A stretch of 18,608 nucleotides of DNA. Source: CAWHOW01 sp050013795 (GTDB lineage: Bacteria > Bacteroidota > Bacteroidia > Bacteroidales > CG2-30-32-10). Shown piece after piece: positions 15,685-18,608 of this stretch; position 1 is the first letter of the stretch; every line of letters begins with the position of its first letter. The translations under genes were made by a program, and so were the position numbers. The stretch lies in the NCBI GenBank assembly GCA_050013795.1, contig JBEKEO010000042.1, forward strand, positions 1 to 18,608. The letters are read 5' to 3'. The notes under the pieces are model-generated. The model did not search any database, was not told the DNA's origin, and was given only the letters and a program-made list of their open reading frames with translations.

Positions 15685-15716
15685 TAAAAAAACCTTGCGG
15701 TCGCAAGGTCTTTTTA
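15685..15716 (-). terminator. Terminator of the small lipoprotein gene
   Basis: The perfect stem ACCTTGCG (15692-15699) / CGCAAGGT (15702-15709) is flanked by an A-run on the left and TCTTTTT on the right. On the minus strand it follows the lipoprotein stop by about 30 bases and is followed by seven T residues. A second, smaller TGCCCT/AGGGCA hairpin (15665-15683) lies just beyond. Confidence 0.85.
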
Positions 15717-15740
15717 TATTCTGTAACAATAATGAGAGGG

Positions 15741-16256
15741 TTACTTGTCTTTTGATATTTCAAATTTATATTTTACAGCAAAGTTATTCTGGGCTAATTT
15801 GAAATCACTATGAGCATTATCCAGCTTTTCGTTGATGGTAGCTACAAGATATTTTTCTTCGTCCAACACCTTTTGATCCACTTTGTCTTCAGGCGTTTTT
15901 AAATTATTCATCCAGTCTTTATATTCTTTATCTACAACACTCTTGTAAACAGAGAAAAACTTTAAGGTCGCATCTTTAAAATCAGTTTTCCCGTCGAAAG
16001 CTTCAGCATTATTTACAGTTTCTGTAGATTCTTTAAGTTGTTTGGCAAGACTGTCGTATTTCTCATCCAGTGTGGCATTATTCAGTGAACCGCTTTTGAT
16101 ATATCTGAGCAGGTCGTTTTCCTTATCCACAACTTTTCGCTGCGCATGAATGATCTTATCATTATATTTTATTGCATCTTCCTTTGTCGGACCGCAGGAG
16201 GCAAAAAACAGAACACAAATAAATGTGCTCAGAATAAGGCTGATTTTAGTTTTCAT
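15741..16256 (-). CDS. Small lipoprotein of unknown function
   Basis: This 171-residue protein has a clear lipoprotein signal (hydrophobic 5-19, lipobox FASC, acceptor Cys21) followed by GPTKEDAIKYNDKIIHAQRKVV. The mature part is charged and almost entirely helical, with many Lys, Asp and Glu residues and likely coiled-coil segments (about 28-75 and 125-160). It resembles the LIC11966-type surface proteins found in Bacteroidota and Leptospira, but I recall that family only loosely and offer the name as tentative. It probably sits in the outer or inner membrane facing the periplasm. It is monocistronic, with a candidate -7 element upstream and a strong terminator downstream. No enzymatic motif is visible. 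Confidence 0.8.
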   Translation of the reverse strand: MKTKISLILSTFICVLFFASCGPTKEDAIKYNDKIIHAQRKVVDKENDLLRYIKSGSLNNATLDEKYDSLAKQLKESTETVNNAEAFDGKTDFKDATLKFFSVYKSVVDKEYKDWMNNLKTPEDKVDQKVLDEEKYLVATINEKLDNAHSDFKLAQNNFAVKYKFEISKDK

Positions 16257-16309
16257 TTGTATTGGTTTGATGAATAATTAGTTGGTTTTACATTAGTGGT
16301 TGTATGCAA

Positions 16310-16317
16310 CAAATGTA
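16310..16317 (-). promoter_or_regulatory. Candidate -7 element of the lipoprotein gene
   Basis: On the minus strand TACATTTG matches TAnnTTTG and lies 53 bases before the ATG at 16256. The -33 position has no TTTG. Confidence 0.4.
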
Positions 16318-16377
16318 AAATAATATTCTGTTACAGGAGAATAATTATTAATCTGGTACAGTAATATTATTTTTAAT

Positions 16378-16443
16378 CTTTGAGTAACTTTGCGGCAACT
16401 TTGTGTGACTTTGTGGAATAGCTATACACAAAGGTTCACAAAG
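16378..16443. repeat. CTTTGTG-type short repeats with an inverted repeat
   Basis: Four degenerate 10-11 base units start with CTTTG (16378, 16388, 16399, 16409). The last two, CTTTGTG-tga-CTTTGTG (16399-16415), face CACAAAG-gtt-CACAAAG (16427-16443). This gives 17-base arms with 14 pairs around an 11-base loop. There is no T-run. The first units also create a perfect -7 motif TAACTTTG (16386-16393). Similar CTTTGTG runs are, to my recollection, scattered between genes in many Bacteroidota. Confidence 0.65.
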
Positions 16444-16510
16444 AAAATTTTATACTAACTATATTTAATTAACAATACCATTAATCTGTTTTAATAGCCG
16501 GAGATAATAG

Positions 16511-16518
16511 TAAATTTG
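16511..16518 (+). promoter_or_regulatory. Candidate -7 element of lipB
   Basis: TAAATTTG matches TAnnTTTG and lies 23 bases before the lipB ATG at 16542. TTTT sits 18 bases upstream (16489-16492) as a weak -33 box. Confidence 0.5.
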
Positions 16519-16541
16519 TTGAAATTTTAGTTTTAAATTTA

Positions 16542-17240
16542 ATGACAGGTTTGACGTTTATTGATAAAGGGCTGATAGATTATAACGAAGCATGGCAGTT
16601 TCAGAAAGAATTATTTGAAATTGTATTGAATTCGAAAAGAGCAATGCCTGTTATTTCAAAAGAAGACAGAAAGAATTTACTTGTCTTCTGCGAACATCCT
16701 CATGTATATACTCTTGGGAAGAGCGGCTCAGAAAACAACATGCTCATTGATCAAATGCAGATTAAGGCAAAGAATGCTTCATTCTATAAAATAGACAGGG
16801 GAGGAGATATTACTTATCACGGGCCGGGACAAATAGTCGGCTATCCTATCATCGACCTTGAATTGCTTGGTATCAGTGTTAAAGGATATGTGAACCTTAT
16901 TGAAGAAACCATTATCCAAACCTTAAAAGAGTTTTCTATTTCATCCGAAAGATTAGCCGGGGCAACAGGAGTGTGGCTGGACGCACAAACTCCAAAGGCA
17001 AGAAAAATATGTGCCATAGGTGTTCGCGTGAGCAGGTACATCACCATGCACGGATTTGCCTTTAATATTAATACAGACCTTGATTATTTCAATTATATAA
17101 ATCCCTGCGGCTTCACTGATAAATCAGTTACTTCACTTCAAAAAGAGTCAGGTAGCAAACAGGATATTGAAATAGTAAAAGAAGTTTTGAAAAACAAATT
17201 TGCTGAAGTTTTCAGCATCAGCTTTTCTCAATCTGTGTAA
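16542..17240 (+). CDS. lipB: Lipoyl(octanoyl) transferase LipB
   Basis: This 232-residue enzyme moves octanoyl from acyl carrier protein to the lipoyl-domain lysine of 2-oxoacid dehydrogenases and the glycine cleavage H protein, in the cytoplasm. Family marks are all present: the HPHVYTLGKSG segment (52-62), the signature RGGDITYHGPGQ (86-97), the catalytic Lys155 in KICAIG and the catalytic Cys189 in NPCG. Length is normal. It precedes no lipA in this window, so lipoylation of the transferred chain must be encoded elsewhere. The 3' end overlaps the convergent manA gene by 23 bases, with no terminator between them. Confidence 0.96.
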   Translation: MTGLTFIDKGLIDYNEAWQFQKELFEIVLNSKRAMPVISKEDRKNLLVFCEHPHVYTLGKSGSENNMLIDQMQIKAKNASFYKIDRGGDITYHGPGQIVGYPIIDLELLGISVKGYVNLIEETIIQTLKEFSISSERLAGATGVWLDAQTPKARKICAIGVRVSRYITMHGFAFNINTDLDYFNYINPCGFTDKSVTSLQKESGSKQDIEIVKEVLKNKFAEVFSISFSQSV

Positions 17241-18213
17241 TATACACTTCCAGTAATTTCGTTGCAGATTCGGGAATAAGCATCACCTCATGAAGTTCGG
17301 CAGGTATCAGCACCGTTTCACCTTTCTGAATAATTTCTTTGCCATTTGGATATTCAATAGTGAATTTCCCTTCAATACAAAAATAGATCACAAAGGAATC
17401 CAGTACAAAGTAATCGCGTTCAAAGGGCTTATCAAAAGCAAGTATATTGGTGGTAAAACAGGGAGCGTCAACAATATTTTTACTTTGGTTCAGTATGAAT
17501 GCGGAATTTATTTTATCCTTCCCGGCTCTCTTATAATTGATGGCATCAAGAGATTTATCAAAATGCAGTTCGCGTGATTTCCCATCCTTATCTGTTCTGT
17601 CCCAGTCGTAAATACGGTATGTGATATCCGATGTTTGTTGTATCTCGGCTAAGCACACACCGGGACCGAGAGCATGTATAGTTCCTGCCGGCAGATAAAT
17701 AACATCTCCTGCATTTATATTTTCATAATTCAGTATCTCTGTCAGTTTTTTATTATTGAAATATTGCAGGAATTTCTCTTTGTCCAGATCACAGTTAAAA
17801 CCGTTTATCAATTGAGCATCCTTATCTGCCTGCAGCACATACCACATTTCTGATTTGCCATTCTGTTTGTACCTTTTCATCGCAAGCACATCATCAGGGT
17901 GAACTTGCACCGACAGCCATTCGCGTGAATCTATTATTTTAACCAGTACAGGGAACTGTAATTCGAATCTTTCAAAGTTCTTCTCGCCCACCAGGTCGCC
18001 CATGTATACTTCTAATAATTCTTCAAGGTTGTTACCTTCAAGAAATCCATTAGTAACAACCGACAAATTATCTTCAACGCCCGACAATTCCCAACTTTCT
18101 CCGCAATTGGAAAGAGGAGAATAATTTCTGCCAAAAAATGTCTTTATTTTATCTCCGCCCCATATCTTATCCTTGTAAATGGGCTTGAATTTCAGGGGAT
18201 ACAAAGAATTCAT
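17218..18213 (-). CDS. manA: Mannose-6-phosphate isomerase, class I
   Basis: This 331-residue zinc enzyme interconverts mannose-6-phosphate and fructose-6-phosphate, linking glycolysis to GDP-sugar synthesis for surface glycans. The N-terminus has the typical PIYKDKIWGG (11-20) and GESWELSG (38-45). Zinc ligands are visible in SVQVHPDD (Gln103, His105), KSEMWYVL (Glu122) and LPAGTIHALG (His180). Arg200 in ITYRIYDWDR fits the active-site arginine. It is the short cupin form of the family seen in Firmicutes and Bacteroidota. It lies alone on the minus strand, convergent with lipB and divergent from the kinase-like gene at the right edge. Confidence 0.93.
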   Translation of the reverse strand: MNSLYPLKFKPIYKDKIWGGDKIKTFFGRNYSPLSNCGESWELSGVEDNLSVVTNGFLEGNNLEELLEVYMGDLVGEKNFERFELQFPVLVKIIDSREWLSVQVHPDDVLAMKRYKQNGKSEMWYVLQADKDAQLINGFNCDLDKEKFLQYFNNKKLTEILNYENINAGDVIYLPAGTIHALGPGVCLAEIQQTSDITYRIYDWDRTDKDGKSRELHFDKSLDAINYKRAGKDKINSAFILNQSKNIVDAPCFTTNILAFDKPFERDYFVLDSFVIYFCIEGKFTIEYPNGKEIIQKGETVLIPAELHEVMLIPESATKLLEVYITQIEKS

Positions 18214-18243
18214 CTTTTTATTCTATCTTTGATTTATATTTTG

Positions 18244-18274
18244 CAAAGTTACTAAAATACTGAGTTTGCCGAAA
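18244..18274 (-). promoter_or_regulatory. Promoter of manA
   Basis: On the minus strand TTTC (18274-18271), 19 bases, then TAACTTTG (18251-18244) matches the phylum consensus with one mismatch in the -33 box. The ATG at 18213 follows after about 30 bases. Confidence 0.6.
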
Positions 18275-18349
18275 AGTATCATTTACTTTTGAAAAAATAA
18301 TCACACTAATATCTGCATCAACATTTAAAGAAATTAATAGTTTTGCTTC

Positions 18350-18608
18350 ATGATAATAATTGGAATAACCGGAACACTTGGTGCAGGTAAAGGAACAATA
18401 GTAGATTATCTTATAAAGACAAAAGGATTTGCTCATTTTTCTGTCAGAGCCTTTATCACTAAAGAAATTGAAAAACGTAAACTTCCAGTTAACCGCGACA
18501 GCATGGTGACAGTTGCAAATGAACTTCGTGCAGCACATTCGCCAAGCTATATTGTAGAGCAATTGTACGAGGAGGCAACAACATCAGGGAGCAATTGCAT
18601 TATTGAAA
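18350..18608 (+). CDS. P-loop nucleotide-kinase-like protein, N-terminal part (runs off the right edge)
   Basis: From the ATG at 18350, 86 codons stay open to the window edge. The protein begins MIIIGITGTLGAGKGT, a Walker A loop of the adenylate-kinase or dephospho-CoA-kinase type, followed by a helix, FAHFSVRAFITKEIEKRK, LPVNRDSMVTVANELRAAH and YIVEQLYEEA. In Bacteroidota this N-terminus belongs to a family of nucleoside-monophosphate-kinase-like ATPases, some of which I recall being fused to a dCMP-deaminase-type domain. The rest is missing, so the substrate cannot be named. It is divergent from manA across 136 bases. A TAGTTTTG motif (18338-18345) lies so close to the ATG that, if used as the -7 element, the transcript would be nearly leaderless; it has no -33 partner. 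Confidence 0.8.
   Translation, partial: MIIIGITGTLGAGKGTIVDYLIKTKGFAHFSVRAFITKEIEKRKLPVNRDSMVTVANELRAAHSPSYIVEQLYEEATTSGSNCIIE

Noticed and set aside
18218..18562. Minus-strand frame of 114 codons at the right edge
   Set aside because: It is antisense to the kinase-like gene, whose Walker A motif is clear, and it covers the manA promoter.

Overview
The window looks like a chromosomal segment of a Bacteroidota bacterium. Several genes are preceded by the promoter form typical of this phylum (TTTG, about 19 bases, TAnnTTTG). Shine-Dalgarno sites are mostly absent. The gene set also fits: a SprE/PorW-type gliding and type IX secretion lipoprotein beside an M23 peptidase and a bactofilin, an AtpZ-like gene, and a class II LysRS with a C-terminal extension.

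Region 1 (1-4046) is a cell-envelope and bioenergetics cluster: the start of a divergent M23 peptidase gene, the sprE-like TPR lipoprotein, a bactofilin behind a near-perfect promoter, and two small membrane-protein genes of the kind that normally lead the ATP synthase operon. No atpB follows in this window.

Region 2 (4047-13850) reads as accessory DNA. It starts with a 476-base stretch holding a candidate promoter and a compact, multi-branched inverted-repeat element, then an orphan gene of 153 codons. Next is a perfect 10-bp palindrome (15 bp with one mismatch) just upstream of a TACCTTTG -7 element, driving a divergent member of a Bacteroidota protein family with a C-terminal fibronectin-III-like end. 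After its terminator come twelve 21-bp tandem repeats and then the terminator of the next, convergent operon. That operon, on the minus strand, is a type I restriction-modification locus in the order hsdR, hsdS, a P-loop ATPase, hsdM. The inserted ATPase gene carries the nucleotide-binding motifs and an Arg-x3-Glu ... His triad resembling the PrrC/RloC anticodon nucleases. The likely working model is a restriction system guarded by a tRNA-cutting suicide enzyme.

Region 3 (13851-18608) is housekeeping: lysS, a small lipoprotein, lipB, manA (convergent with lipB and overlapping it by 23 bases), and the start of a P-loop nucleotide-kinase-like gene. The intergenic stretches beside lysS and lipB carry degenerate 9-11 bp repeats (CTCTGTG and CTTTGTG types); the second also contains an inverted repeat.

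No tRNA, rRNA, insertion sequence, integrase or CRISPR array was seen. All functional calls come from reading motifs by eye, with no database search.
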